64,000 nt of DNA from NCBI GenBank assembly GCA_029204225.1, contig CM055104.1:26639253-26703252 (forward strand), read 5' to 3'. The notes beneath the pieces are model-generated. The model did no database searches and was not told where the DNA came from. It saw only the letters and a list, made by a program, of their open reading frames with translations. Both the position numbers and the translations under genes were made by a program. Positions 1 through 11,670 of this stretch are shown piece after piece; position 1 is the first letter of the stretch; every line of letters begins with the position of its first letter. Source of the stretch: Diphasiastrum complanatum (lineage: Eukaryota; Streptophyta; Lycopodiopsida; Lycopodiales; Lycopodiaceae).

Positions 1-1224
1 GGCAACCTCGGAGGAAGAGGATTGGCCTGTTAGAAAACTGTGAATAGGGAGCCAAGATCAGTTTTTTGAGAAAAACCCTGGCCTAGGGTTTGAAAGCTCA
101 AAAACGTGGATTTCTCTCTATACTCAACATTTTCTGTTGTTGTAAAAGTTGGAAGGAGAGTGCCCTGCTCAGTGTAATCAAATCTGAAGTGGTCGTGGAC
201 AGCCACGCTGAATCAGAGAAACCATAAGCATTTTTAGAGGGCAGCCATATCCAAAAGTTTGGAGACAAGGAAGAAGAGAGCTCGTGGAGCTCGTGCGCGA
301 CTAGCATGAAGGAAGAGAGTGTGTCTCCAGGGCGCTAGCGGCTAGTGGAAGAGGATCAAATGCGCGGAACCATTTTGGACTCTTAGATGAACAAGGGGTG
401 GATGGATGGTGGAGATTGAACCTCCAGCAAGCAGCATGGGCCAGAGGATCCAATAGAACCATTGGATGATAAGAGAAAGAGCCTGAAGGGTGTTGAAAGT
501 CAAATCAAGCTTCAAGTTCATTAAAAATCTTCACTTTGAAATTTGAGTTGGGTCCAAATTCACTGAAGGTCAAAGTCTCTTCAAACTGAAGAAATAGTTC
601 AAAAAGTGAAAAAGCCCTTAAATTCACCTCCTTTAGTCGTTTTGACCCAAACGAAGGGCTATGAACTCCAAACAAAGGGCACCCGGACTGTACTGCAGGG
701 TCTTCGATCCGACGTAGTAATAGCCCTCCCGCCTGTCAACAAGGGTTAGTTCACTGGATAGGCACCTAACTATGCATAGATTCTACTTTTAGTTAGTTCC
801 CTACTTTTCATCTAACTCTATTACCACTAACACTACTCCCACTAACTCTACTTCCCTAAACTAACTTCATCATGATTGTTGGTGAAAGGGAAGGGAAGAG
901 TAGAAGAGAAACAAGGAAAAGAGAGAAAGAGAGAGATAGAGTTGAGGGGGAGGTTAGCTCAAAAGCTCAAGATGCATGCAAATGGAGAAACCATAACTAT
1001 TAAAACAACAACATAGAAATGGAAACAATTAGAAAAACACAACAAAAAGCATTAGCCTGAGTGCTTAGCAAATGAGGATGCTTGGCTCTCCTAATTGGTA
1101 GAGTTTTCTCCTTCTCATTAAGCATGGAAATACAGTACAAATGGTACCTTTTTATAAAATGGGGAAGGCCCTTGCCCCAAAATCCTATTGCCTAATATTT
1201 ATGTTGATCCTAGCCATTCAACTT
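1..1224. other. No gene recognised; probable outer LTR sequence
   Basis: I see no convincing coding region here. The part from about 890 to 950 is GA-rich, as is the equivalent part of the LTRs near 59.4 and 63.3 kb. The block just to the right (1225-1510) is clearly the inner end of a gypsy-type LTR in minus orientation, so some of this stretch is probably the rest of that LTR. I could not place its outer boundary. Confidence 0.35.
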
Positions 1225-1510
1225 GGACCCAACTTGATCCAAGGGTCCACAAAAAATACATTGAAATTCACAAGATTCATGTGAGTCCCAAATTGGACCC
1301 AACTCTAAAAAAGTAATCTCTAAGTTTAAGATTGACTTTGGGCCTCAAGTTTTATTTTTCTTACAAAGGTCCCAAGCTTATTATTTTATTTACAACTTAG
1401 CTTGTGTGCTCATTGGGCCATGGGCTTATACGCACATGATGCCATGCCCTTGCAACACATTTTATTGGATGATTTTATTTATTTACACTTCGTCGAGAAT
1501 ACCCCCAACA
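1225..1510 (-). repeat. LTR fragment, gypsy-related, minus orientation
   Basis: The sequence ends in CA at 1510, directly before a block (cggcc...cggtccctcggcac) that also lies next to the LTR at 60,255. The inverse of this stretch is found at about 3604-3893. It resembles the inner half of the 59,406-60,255 LTR: both hold a 'gctcattggg' segment followed by 'ttgggct/catgggct' and an A/T-rich 'ttatt' run. In minus orientation this would be the 3' LTR following the accessory ORF at 1511-2680. Confidence 0.6.
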
Positions 1511-2680
1511 GGACCCACGGCCTGAAGTAGTGCCGGTCCCTCGGCACTCTGCCGGTTCAGTAAAGAGTCTTCTTGGCTCGCCTCTGGTGGATCAGGTAGC
1601 CTGTGACGTCTTCCATGAAATTGATGCGGTCCAGTTTCGTCAAGTCCTTGGGCGTGTAAAGGGACTTGTGGACGTCTGTCAGCCAGTCTTGGTCGACCCA
1701 CACTTGGAATCTGCGTGTCCGGGGATCGCCAAGGAAGGCAGCTCGGTAATAGACACGAGCGACTAGCAGATGATCTTCGACTTTGTCGGAAGCTAGAGCC
1801 TTATTAGGATCAAAGAATATGGGGGAAAGAAAATTGTCCCATTTGATTTCAATCCGCATTAAATGCTCTAAGTCCCGGGCATAAGTGGTTGTCGCGTGGA
1901 CTGTTGGATTAGGGCAGTTAAAATATTTATTGGCAAATATGGTGAGAGCCCTTCGGACATCTACATCCGTATCCCAACCATGCTCTGATGAAATTCTTGG
2001 TCAATTGAAATTTCGAATGGTGATCTTGTCCAGAGGGGGTGCTGCATTCCGCCCATTTGGATCATCGTGTGCATGGCAGGAAGTGTGCGTTCACCCGTAG
2101 TTGTTGTGGACTTGTCACATAGGCCTTGATGGCTGCAGAGTCTCTTTTAAAAAGCTACTGACGCCACTCTGATTGTGGTTGGAGGGTGGGCAGTGCCTGC
2201 AACTCATTGGCTTTTATTGTTTGCGTAGAAAATGATATTTGCCAGTCGCCTCTTGATGACTTGTGGGAATACTTTGCTAGAAATTTGTCTATCTTCTCCT
2301 CCACGGACTTTGGTCTTTGGAAGGCCCGACTGACAAATATGGTGTGCAAATCTCTTGATGATGAGGCCTGTCCTTCCTCTTGGCTTTGGCTCATACTTGT
2401 GTCTTGGCCTTGGTCTCGCATCTCAGCACCCGTATTTGCCTGTCCTTGGTCTTGGCGTTCAGACCCTTGATCTTGACTGAACCCCCCTATTACTTGCTGG
2501 CCTTGGTCCTGGTTTGTGCTCGTCTGTGTAGCATAAAAAATTGGTGGCGGTGGAATCATCACTGGGGTGGGTTGGGTCTTCTTCTCCATGTACTGCTAGC
2601 AAGCCTTGAGGGCTTGTTTGGCCTAGGCGAGCTCGTGAGTTGCACTTGCCCGGTACTTATCAAACTCTACCTGGTAGCTG
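1511..2680 (-). pseudogene. Gypsy-type accessory ORF, copy 1 (degenerate)
   Basis: Read on the minus strand, the upstream end (about 2680-2590) gives a stretch with LNSYQVEFDKYRASATHELA that matches the C-terminal part of the coiled-coil ORF at 28.6-30.25 kb. An open segment 2589-2155 follows, with Gln-rich DQGQ repeats and then AFQRPKSVEEKIDKFLAKYS. After a degenerate stretch another open segment, 1859-1557, contains KWDNFLSPIFFDPNKALAS. The ORF lies just before an LTR, with no pol next to it. Some plant gypsy lineages (Tat/Retand/Ogre) carry extra ORFs in comparable places; that is family knowledge, and the assignment here is inference. No enzymatic motif is visible. Stops and at least one frame change break it. 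Confidence 0.6.
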
Positions 2681-2699
2681 TTTAACATTGGCGCACAAG

Positions 2700-3603
2700 A
2701 TCAGATCCAAGAGACGGGTCCGAGTCAAAGCCATAGGGAGGGTCAAGCCTACACATCTAGAGGCTCGCTATCCATATCTACCGGCCATGCTTTCCGACGG
2801 CCAAAGTCCATGGAGAAAAAGATCAACGAGTTCCTATCTAAATATCCCCACGAGTCTTCAAGAGGTGGCTGACAGATTTCATTCTCAACACAGACCATCA
2901 AGGAAAACGAGTTGCAAGCACTCCCTGCCCTCCAACCACAACCAGATGGCACCAGTAGCTGTTTGAGCGTGACCCTACAGCCATCAGGACGTATGTGACG
3001 AGTCCACAACAACTCAGAGTGAATGTGCATTTTTTGTCATGCACATGTAGAATCAAATGGGCAGAATACGGGACTCCACTGGACAAGATCACCCTCAATA
3101 ACTTGAATTGGCGAAGAATTTCATCCGAGCATGGTTGGAATATGAATGTAGACGTCCGAAGGGCTCTCACCCAATTCTCAACTAAGTATTTCAACTATCT
3201 TGACCCAACAGGCTACGCGGTAGCAACTTACGCCCGACACTTGGAGTATCTCATGAGAATCGAGACCAAGTGGGACAATTTTCTTCCACCGATATTCTTT
3301 GACCCAAATACGGCATTAGCCTCCAACAAGGTGGAAGATCATTAGCTGCCAGTAGCTTGTGTGTATTAGCGAGCTGCACTCCTTGGCGATCCTTGGACGG
3401 GCCGCTTTCAAGCATGGGTCGACCAAAAATGGCTAATGGGAGCCCACAAGTCCCTTCACATGCATAAGGACTTGGAAAAATATTGATCGAATCACCTTTA
3501 TGAAAGATGTCACCAGTTACCTGATCAACCAAAGGCGCACCAAGCGATCCTTATATTGAACCGACAGAGTGTCGAGGGACCGACACTACTTCAAGTCGTG
3601 GGT
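2700..3603 (+). pseudogene. Gypsy-type accessory ORF, copy 2, inverted relative to copy 1
   Basis: The plus strand encodes a diverged copy of the protein on the other strand at 1511-2430. Matches include KWDNFLPPIFFDPNTALAS here against KWDNFLSPIFFDPNKALAS there, and the final part before the LTR (PTLLQVVGPIRGVFPT-like). The longest open stretch is 2995-3345 (TSPQQLRVNVHFLSCTC onward). The two copies run head to head with their 5' ends about 100-250 bases apart. Several stops interrupt this copy. The function of the protein is unknown. Confidence 0.6.
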
Positions 3604-3893
3604 CCTATCCGGGGGGTATTCCCAACACTGTGTGAATAAATAAATTTGGTTAATAAATGTCTTGCGAGGGCATGGCTTCCTGTGCATATAAGACCATGGC
3701 CCAATGAGCACGCAAGTTAAATGTAAATAAAAATAATAGACTTGGGCCCTTTTGTAATTAAAATAAAACTTAAGGCCCAAAGTCAGGTTAGAACTTAGTA
3801 TTAAACTTTTTTAAGTTGGGTCCAATTTTGGACTCACATGAATCTTGTGATTTCTAATGTACTTTTTGTGGACCTTGGATTAAGTTGGGTCCA
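3604..3893 (+). repeat. LTR fragment, inverted partner of 1225-1510
   Basis: This starts with ggggggtattcccaac, the complement of the block ending at 1510. It continues with matching 'ggcccaatgagcac', 'aaggcccaaagt' and 'gttgggtccaa' segments. The similarity stops near 3893, where unrelated sequence begins, so the LTR is truncated. Confidence 0.6.
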
Positions 3894-4125
3894 AAATTGT
3901 TAGCTCTTCAGCATCCACACCGGCTATGGCTCCAACTAGCATAACTATGGCAGTCTCCCAACTAGTCTACGCTATGGCTTCTCCAACTAGCTTGGATATG
4001 GATGCAAGAAAGACAGTCATGAGCATGGTGGTGAGTATTCTAAGGGCAAGATCCACTCTTCTCTTGTTCTCTACTTAGGAACTGAATCAACTGACGGCTT
4101 AGCCTAACTCAAATGACGACTTAAC
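3894..4125. other. Unassigned junction with short internal duplications
   Basis: No ORF is recognised. The segment repeats 'ctatggct.ccaactag' three times between about 3920 and 3990. It joins the truncated LTR on the left to the copia gag fragment on the right. Confidence 0.4.
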
Positions 4126-4682
4126 CTAAAACGCAATTCTGGGAGATCCTCCCAGAACAGCTATGCCTTTGCCCTTGTCTGTGCTGCTCGGTCCGGAACC
4201 ATCTTGGTTTACAAGAACTGCAGCGGCAGGTTGCCTCTCAAATCTTTCTTCGTCTGATTCGTCCCTCAAATGGGAGACGACTTGAAAATCTTCATTTTTG
4301 AATTCGTCCTCTGTTCCCTTTGACGTTGGCGGTAGGTCATAGTACTGTCTTTCCAAAATTTCATAGCTAACAGGGTCTTTGTTGGCCATTGTCCTCCTCT
4401 CGTCGAATTTGACATCTCCTTAGCTTTGGAGAGTGTAGCCAGGTCAAGTGTAAGGCTATCTTCGATGGAAGATGATAGCAAGGCTATTGCCTTGTCGTTT
4501 TTCTCCCTCCATTCACGTAGCTCCTTGCCTGTTGTCGTAGGCATTTCTTTTGTGCCATCTACCCAGGGGAAGAGTCCTTCGCCCTTGAGTATCAAAGATG
4601 TCTTAACTTTCCAGACTAGAAAGTTAGATTCTGAAGCATTAAGTATAGTGCAGATCTTGCTCTGCATGTTGCTGATTGCCAT
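4126..4682 (-). pseudogene. Ty1/copia gag, N-terminal fragment
   Basis: Minus-strand frames encode a UBN2/Retrotran_gag-type N terminus. NFLVWKVKTSLILKGEG sits near residues 20-36, followed by EWREKNDKAIALLSSSI, the usual 'W...D..A...I' segment. A frame change near 4400 separates it from a second open piece containing NKDPVSYEILE. The fragment starts 124 bases after a primer-binding site at 4813-4824, the normal order for a minus-strand copia element. There is no zinc knuckle, protease or pol: the element is cut off near 4100. Confidence 0.7.
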
Positions 4683-4812
4683 TGTTTCTTGAAGTCTTTT
4701 TTCTCGTTGATGGTTGATAGTCTAAATGCTTGGCCTCCTGGATTTGCTAGCTTCTTGGCTATGTTACAATATGGCAGGGTGGCTTTAATACCACTGATGA
4801 GAATCGTGAGAT

Positions 4813-4824
4813 GCTCTGATACCA
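4813..4824 (-). other. Primer-binding site, tRNA-iMet type
   Basis: The plus strand reads gctctgatacca, so the minus strand reads TGGTATCAGAGC, the usual plant copia primer site. It sits four bases inside the LTR end at 4829. Confidence 0.75.
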
Positions 4825-4828
4825 CTCA

Positions 4829-5492
4829 TGAATCTAGGGGAGAAAATTCACGAAACAGTCGTGACTCTCTTTCAAGATTTGGATGGAGTTCAGATTCATT
4901 CGCTGGGCACTGCCAGCTGAAACACTCCTACAATCCTCCAGAGAGTAGTCAGTTACTACTGATCTACGTTCATAAAATTAATATAGCATTCGACTTAATT
5001 TCAACCAAAGTGCGGAATTCAAAGGGAACAAGAAAACTCAGAGATATAAAACAACATAAGCATTCAACATCCAAGATCAGACACAACTAGAAAATAATCT
5101 ATATTGATTTTCTCTGATTTCTTCAGGGCATTGCATGCGAATCTACGCAATGCGTTGGCATGAGAGAAACACGCTTCTCTCACGAGTAGTAGTCTCGCTT
5201 CACTAGCGGACAATTGGAACTTCTGATCCTAGACAAAATTATCTTCTCACACGCAAGCAGAGCTTATGTCTGTGTTCGTCTTGATTACTTACTAGCATCA
5301 GACTTCTTCAGTGTCTCTTCTCTTATTTACACTCGGTGTATCCTGTTCTAATATATGTCAAGTATTATCTAGTAAGTACAGTCTCTCTATGTAAACCTAA
5401 GCTTAGAGTGATTATACATCTACAACTAATCAGGGAACTACAAGAGTGGCAGATTGGCCACGACCTAGGAAGTATCTGCTGACATTATGCCA
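4829..5492 (-). repeat. Copia LTR (minus orientation)
   Basis: The boundaries are TG at 4829-4830 and CA at 5491-5492 on the plus strand. The left side is followed by a primer-binding site and a gag start, so it acts as the 5' LTR of the fragment at 4126-4682. On the right the minus-strand ORF 5777-5493 runs up to the LTR edge, so it is also placed like the 3' LTR of the copia remains at 5.5-7.4 kb. I found no second copy of it in the window. Confidence 0.6.
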
Positions 5493-7420
5493 TCAGGTCA
5501 GATCTCTGTACTTCTGAATACTTGTGTGATCTCTGGTGGTACTCCTTGGAGCGTGAGCACAGAACGGGTTTCGTTTCCACCGTTGGTTTTGTTTACCTCG
5601 TCTGCCTTTCTCTCTTGCTGGATTGCAAAGGAATCTCGTTCGTGGATCATTCGTGTTCACGAACCGTTCATCTTTGTCTCCGTTGACTTTCGTGTTTGCA
5701 AAACTCTTCGTGTTTCGTGTCTCCAGATGTTCGAGCTTGCGAACATCTTCGTCAGGTGAAGGGCTGAAAGCTAGCAAGGCTTTGTAATCAGAAACACTAT
5801 TTCTTCAAAATTCTCTCCCTCCATCAATACGTAGAGCCTTGATCTTTCTCTGAGTCTGATTTTTAGTAGATGCCTTGAACTATTTGAAGAACTTGAAAGC
5901 TTCAGATTTGTTCTTCAAGAAATAAGTGATAGTTCGTTGAGAGAAATCATCAATGAAAGTTAGGAAATAAACGGCTCCCCCTTGTCGAAGCAGTCTGCAT
6001 TGGGCCACAGAAATGTCGCTATGTATAAGATCAAGCAAAACTTTAGAAATATGAACTGAATCAGAAATGAAAGGACTTTTTGCATGCTTGCTAATAATAC
6101 AGCTTTCACAAAACGAAGTCGGTTTGCTAACAGAAGGAAGATCTTGCACTAAATTCTGAGTCAACATTTGCTAAATATTTTAGATGGCCTAATTTGAAAT
6201 GCCCAAGCATATCATTTGATTCAGAAGTTGCTGTATGAAAAGCTTGGCTGTTTGTCGAATAGCAGTGACTAAGCTTGTAGAGGTAGCCACATCGTCTACC
6301 GAAGGCTAAAACCTTCCTAGACTTGTCGAGTATGGTGCAATCCTCTATATCGAATTCGACCCTTCGACCAGAATCAGTGATTCTACTTATCGAAAGTAGA
6401 TTCTTTGTAAGGTTATTAACATGAAGGACATTGGACAACAACTTTGCATCACCTTTCTTGAATTCAACTTTGATTTTTTCTTCACCTTCGATAGAATGAG
6501 ATGAGTTGTCTCCAAGCTACACAACTCTTGAGTGGTTGAATGCTTTGTAGTCTTGGAACCAGTCTCGATGGTGAGTCATGTGTTGAGTTGCTCTGGAGTC
6601 CAGATACCAAGAATTGATATCCTGCTGCTCTCCAACCTTGGTCATGAAGGTTGTTTCATCTTCCTCTTGTTCCTGGATCAAGTGATTGGTTGTAGTATCA
6701 TTGGCTTGCTACTGGAACTACTTCTTGTTGTTGTTGTTGTACTTCAAAGTTCGACAGTCCTTGATGAGATGACCAGTCCTCTTACAATATTTGAAGAATA
6801 GATTCTACATTGGTTGGAATAATGATGATCCTGATGTTTTTGGTGTGTTTGATACAGGCTACTGCATTTTGCTCCTCTTGTCAGTGTAATCTGACTTTGT
6901 AGAGTCTCTTGGATCTAAACTTCTGATTTTCCTTTGTGTATAGAGGTTGTGGATCCGATCCTAAGCCGGAGGAGGAAGCATTCATTCTGATCTCCTCTTG
7001 TAGTAGCATCGAGATTACCCTTGATAGATTGAGATGTTGCTGGGTTGAAATAGCCATAACTCCAGTTTCATAGGCATCAACAAGACTCGATAATAGAGTC
7101 ATTACTACATCTGAATCATCAATGATTGATCCTGTTGCAGTAATTTTCTCCATAAGGTTCTTGAAAGTGTTGAGATGGCTCGAAACACTATCTACATCAG
7201 ATATCTGAGAGTGAAGAATTTCTTCCTCAGATAAAGCTTGGAGGTGATGTCTCTGATATCATAGAGAGTTGCTAGGATGTCCCATGCGTACTTAGTGGTC
7301 TGAGCAGCACATATGTGGCTGATCTGAGAGCCCTTGATATTGATGATCAAGGCAAATGCCTTGTCATCTCTCTGTCTCCATTTGGTGATGCTGGCTGCAT
7401 CAGCCTCTATTGGAGAAAGA
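5493..7420 (-). pseudogene. Degenerate Ty1/copia gag-pro-integrase, minus strand
   Basis: Reading leftward from about 7400, a gag segment (WRQRDDKAFALIINI, then AWDILATLYDIRD) is followed by ORF 7153-6881. A damaged zinc knuckle lies near 6795 (YCKRTGHLIKDC, first Cys replaced by Phe). The segment 6441-6127 (NVLHVNNLTKNLLSISRI) is the protease/pre-integrase boundary. The segment 6167-5880 shows FCESCIISKHAKSPF, LIHSDI and FLTFIDDFSQRTITYFLKNKSEAF, which is the zinc-binding end and start of the integrase core. A damaged 'KALRIDGGREF' follows near 5830. Reverse transcriptase and RNase H are missing. The last open piece (5777-5493) is Lys/Arg/Asn-rich and I do not recognise it. Frame changes and stops are frequent. 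Confidence 0.75.
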
Positions 7421-8992
7421 GGGTGTGTGAGTGTAAAAAACTTAAATAGCTCAAAAAAAAAATGAACACGAAAAGAAGCGAACTCAAAACTCGAACAAGA
7501 AATGAACTCGAACGGAAAAGTGTTTGTGCGCAGCAGATGAGCTATATTATTCTTTCCCTAAGCATGACTACGCTTATCAGAAACGAACAGAACGTTAGTG
7601 ATAGAAATCATGGTCGATCTAATTATGCAGACAAACATTCACAAAACATCAGAAGAATAATTTGTCACAAACAACTAGACAGATTATTAGTTGCGAATGA
7701 TTCGCGAAGAGTTAGACTGAGCTCGACTGATAATCAATCACGAAAGACAAGACTAAATATTAGTCGTCAACAACTAGACTAATAATAATTCGCTAAGAAC
7801 AGATTACTAGATTGAGAAACAAGAGAGTCAGACAGAATGAAAAAAAGCATAGCAATATCAACACAAATCTGAACGCAGATCAATAGAGCTGTTATCAAAT
7901 TAAGTATAGCAAAATATACATGTCAATAATGCTGTGGAGCACAAGACAATAGCAGACGAAATCGTGTGCTCTACGAAGCTAATTCAATCTAAAAAAGGGG
8001 ATGAACCTATTACTGACAATACAAAAGAATCAATGCGCAAGGCATCTACTTCGTCTATCTCTGATAAGCTTCTGATGCAATTATTTTCACACACCTTTTG
8101 AATACGGAAGTGGTATTCAATATATATACACAATTTTATCGGTGTGCAGATGAAGAAAGTACAAAGTGGATGTGCTGTCTATAGGAGATTGTGGGTGGCT
8201 GATGTGGTTGTCAAATCTGTTAGCATAGTTGCGTGGGATGAGCGTGAAAAGGCCGCGATGTCAGCCATTACTGAAATGAACATTGGTGAAGATGCGGAAA
8301 ATGTGACACTCTGATGCTCATATTGATGATGTCACTCTGCTTCCGCATTGGCATCTTCGATCGGCACTTGGGAAAGTGTAGATCCTCATTCACTTGTGTA
8401 AAACCAAGTGTTTATTGTTGCCAATCTTTATCAGAAACTGCCTTCGCAATTTGCCGCAATGTAACTAGAATGTCTTATTACTGCAAATGGTTGACATTCT
8501 CAAAATTGGAGAGTCCCCAGCAGCTTCACAACTTGCATGCCTGAGTGCTTTCCTCGTGTCTCTTTCTTTCGTTGCATTTGCCATGGATGGTTTCACTTCT
8601 AGTTTCTAGGCAGATTCTAACTTCTGGGAGGTCTATATCCTCCATTTGCTTCTGGGTGTTTCCGCGGTTCTTCTCTCAGTTGAAGTTCTAGTCTCAAGGA
8701 AAACCTTCAATCTGCAGGTTGCACAAACTTTGATTATCAGTCTCAAGGGGATGGACTCATTACCAAAAAATTGGTGGTAGGAACAGATTTGGGTGGATGG
8801 TTTAGTAACGGTAAGGAAACATGATGAAGGCTTGGTGGAAGGGTGAAGGAACTGATAGTTCTATAGTTGTAGCCTTGGATTCTTGCAATGTCGAGCTTTG
8901 ACCACCACTTGCTGGGTGAGGAGCTCATTTTATTTTGCAGGTTCACGATTGTCTTCATCTTTCCTTTTTTTGTAGCTCTTTCTTTTGATCCA
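7421..8992. other. No gene recognised
   Basis: The part 7460-7800 is rich in the short words CGAAC and GAACTCG, giving a Lys/Arg/Asn-rich plus-strand ORF that looks like an artefact of composition. From 8100 to 8990 I see no conserved protein motif on either strand. Confidence 0.4.
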
Positions 8993-9609
8993 TTACTTTT
9001 GGATCTCTTCGGGCTTCATAAGAGGGGATCCAACTATTATTGATCCAGAGAGTTTCTTTTGATCAAGATCGATCTGACTCAACTGTTGCTTAAGTTTTGT
9101 CCTTTCCTCCTCAGCTTTTTGGATCTTTCTCTTTATTTCTTCTAGCTGCTTTGCCTGCTTCTTAGATCTTTTCTGGCTGATCAACCATTCTAGGTGGTAG
9201 TTGGTCTCCACAAGACATTTGCAATGATCTATCAGCTGCTTCGATAAGACTATAAAAAATTGGAAATTTCTCAGAAGAATAGTGAACTGATGATAAACAA
9301 ACAAATGGAAGGAAGGGTGGTGGTAGTGGTGACAACAGTAGATGGTGTGGGATGGATGTAGATGTATGGCAAGAGGCTGGTTGAAGAAGGAGGCTGATTT
9401 CCAATGCTTGTGCTTCTCTTTTCTGAAGGATCTTTGTCATGACTAAGGTACTTCTTTTGATTGTGTCTCTTTGGATTGCTTATCTGTTTTCTTAGCCTTG
9501 TCGTTATCATCTTTGGTTTTGTGAACTTGGTTGTCGACCTTGTTGATGGTGTTGCTGGCAATGTAACTACTCGAGTAGATGCCTGCATATCCACTCTCTC
9601 CCCCCTCAA
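8993..9609 (-). pseudogene. Unassigned minus-strand ORFs with a coiled-coil segment
   Basis: ORF 9304-8993 encodes 103 residues. The middle (SQKRSKKQAKQLEEIKRKIQ and onward) is a charged helix of coiled-coil type, ending with a GSPLMKPEEIQK segment. ORF 9609-9271 upstream is basic and Ser/Thr-rich. They overlap in different frames, so if they belong to one gene a splice or frameshift separates them. I recognise no family. They share a strand with the Ulp1-like, H3-like and methyltransferase-like remains further right. Confidence 0.3.
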
Positions 9610-10397
9610 AAAAATCTGTTGGTGGGGATGTTGTGACTGGTATCCGACATGTTCAAGGTTCGATCATCGTGTGGAACACACAGTTGAAATATGTTGAACA
9701 TGCGACTGGAATAAAGATTGAACAAATTTTAACTAAATTTGTTTCGATCTTGCTATAGTTGACTTGAAGATGAATATGACGATGCGATATAGGAATCAAC
9801 TCTGAAGTGACAGGGATTTTTCAAATTTTAAGTATGTGCAAAGATCCTAAACTCTGTACAAGGTAATCCGAAGATGGATAGATGAATGAAAATGTGTTCT
9901 TGATATGCTCTATGGAAGACTCTCATGCAGTAGCTATTTCACATGCAAAAAGCAATCACACAAAAGGGATGAAGAGGAACAAAGAAATAAACAAGTTGTA
10001 CAGAGAGTGAGAACTGTATGGCACTTGTCAAACAAAACTTTCATTCATCAACATTGATAATTCACTTTGACTATTGCAATATCCCATTGGTCTTGTAGAG
10101 TAATGAAAAAAACTCTGATATGCCCTTGTCAAAACAAGACAGGGTTGGTGACACTAAAATCTACCATCATTGATAGCAGATATTGTAAGATTGAGCTTGA
10201 AATACATAAAGAGAGAAGGTACCACTGCATGGCTGCTTTCGCAGTCTTCAATCTGCATGTTCTCAAGGAACTTTTCGATTGAGCAGCAGTTTTAACTAAT
10301 GGTTGTTATTGTTCTCATGTGATGTTGTCGTGATGATCCTATCGGTATCCATAACTGACATGGCGGGCAGGTATAATCTTACTTGGTTGTTTTGGCA

Positions 10398-10505
10398 GTC
10401 TTTGAAATTGTGTTTTCTAACACAATCGGGACACTCGGCGTGGTACTTGGTCTTGACTGGACAACTAACCATGAAGTGACCGGTTTCACCGCATGTGGTA
10501 GCCTA
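10398..10505 (-). pseudogene. CCHC zinc-knuckle fragment
   Basis: Minus-strand translation gives TTCGETGHFMVSCP followed by CPDCVRKHNFKDC. The second has clear C-x2-C-x3-H-x4-C spacing; the first has lost its first Cys. A stop lies just before it. The same x3 spacing occurs three times in the gag ORF at 60,458-62,305. It is probably a piece of a gag-like or nucleic-acid-binding protein; nothing else of the gene is recognisable. Confidence 0.45.
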
Positions 10506-11266
10506 GTTGTTATAGATTTCCACAAAATCAGTGAATTAAGTAGTATAAAAGGTTTGATCGTTCCCCAAGAGAGAGAAGAATCTCATCTTTTGTATGATAA
10601 GTGTATGTAAGAAGGTAAATGGAACGTGATGTGTAATATTCACAATGAATACTTCAGTGACATAACTGGTTATCCAAAGATATTGAGTGAATTGGCATCA
10701 ACGATAAAATGATTTGGTCAAGGTCTGTGATTATACGGAATCGAAATATGGCAAGTGGTGCCCATATTTAATATCACATCGAAAAACAAATGCTCACTTT
10801 GTTGCTGTATTATAGAAGATGGATTAAATGCAAAAATGTTTGGAAGCCACTTCATCAAGATTTTGGTATAACCCTTTAAGAGCAACTTCAGATAATAGTG
10901 AAAAGAAATGACAACATTCTTGCAATGGTTGAGGTCGAGAAAGATTGGTGTCTCAATCACATTCGATCAGAACTAGACATGTTGCAGTTCGATCTACCTC
11001 AGTACTATCAATTTCGATTGAATGGTGTAAAGATACATTATGCTATATAAAATATTTCTTTTTTTCAATTTCTAAGTGAATCAGTTTCATAAAATATATT
11101 GACTAAAACAATTTCTCTTGTGCAGGTAAGAGTAATACAGGAAGAGCATATAAAATGCAAAGACATTGGAACATCCATCGAAATTGAAGATCCGCTCTTT
11201 CATTTCTATGATCTGCATCTCCATGGTGCAAAACACAATATAATTGCAATTGGATAATATGAGTTT
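10506..11266. other. No gene recognised
   Basis: Only short ORFs without known motifs occur (for example 10718-10960, minus). Nothing supports a gene on either strand. Confidence 0.4.
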
Positions 11267-11600
11267 TCGATAACAAAATTCATTGTCTCCTACAGGAAAT
11301 GCACTATCTCTATTGGGGAGATCTTCAGTCACTTGAACTCCAGTGATCATTACAATTGACGCTTGCCCTTGTTGATGTCTCATACTTATCGGTTGTATTT
11401 TTTGTCTTCATTGCCTTGGTCTGTATTGTCCTTGTCTTGGCATATTTGGATATGTTCAGAAGATGAACTGATGAAAGCCTTGTTGTAACAAATCTAAGTT
11501 TGTCACATGTTTGGATTGGTTGTGGCAAAGGTTCCATCAGATCATCTTTCTGAACTTATCCAAAAAAAAAAACCACGGTAAAGGCAAGGCAGACCAAGAC
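11267..11600 (-). repeat. Duplicated Ulp1-like terminal module, copy 1
   Basis: On the minus strand this block joins a piece like the His-containing exon of the protease at 12.9 kb (NDHWS) directly to a piece like its last exon (KISPIEIVHF against KVSPMEIMHF). Everything normally between them, including the Cys exon, is absent. The block is about 80-90% alike to 11,671-11,990 by eye, through the run 'ttgtccttgtcttggcatat'. It includes stops and is not a working gene. Confidence 0.55.
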
Positions 11601-11670
11601 TATGAAAAACAAACTTGTCAGAAAACTGTAGAAATTGAGATGAATGAATCATAACCTGAATTAATAATAA

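Noticed and set aside
98-307. Minus-strand 69-codon ORF at the left edge
   Set aside because: No motif and no splice context; could be chance.
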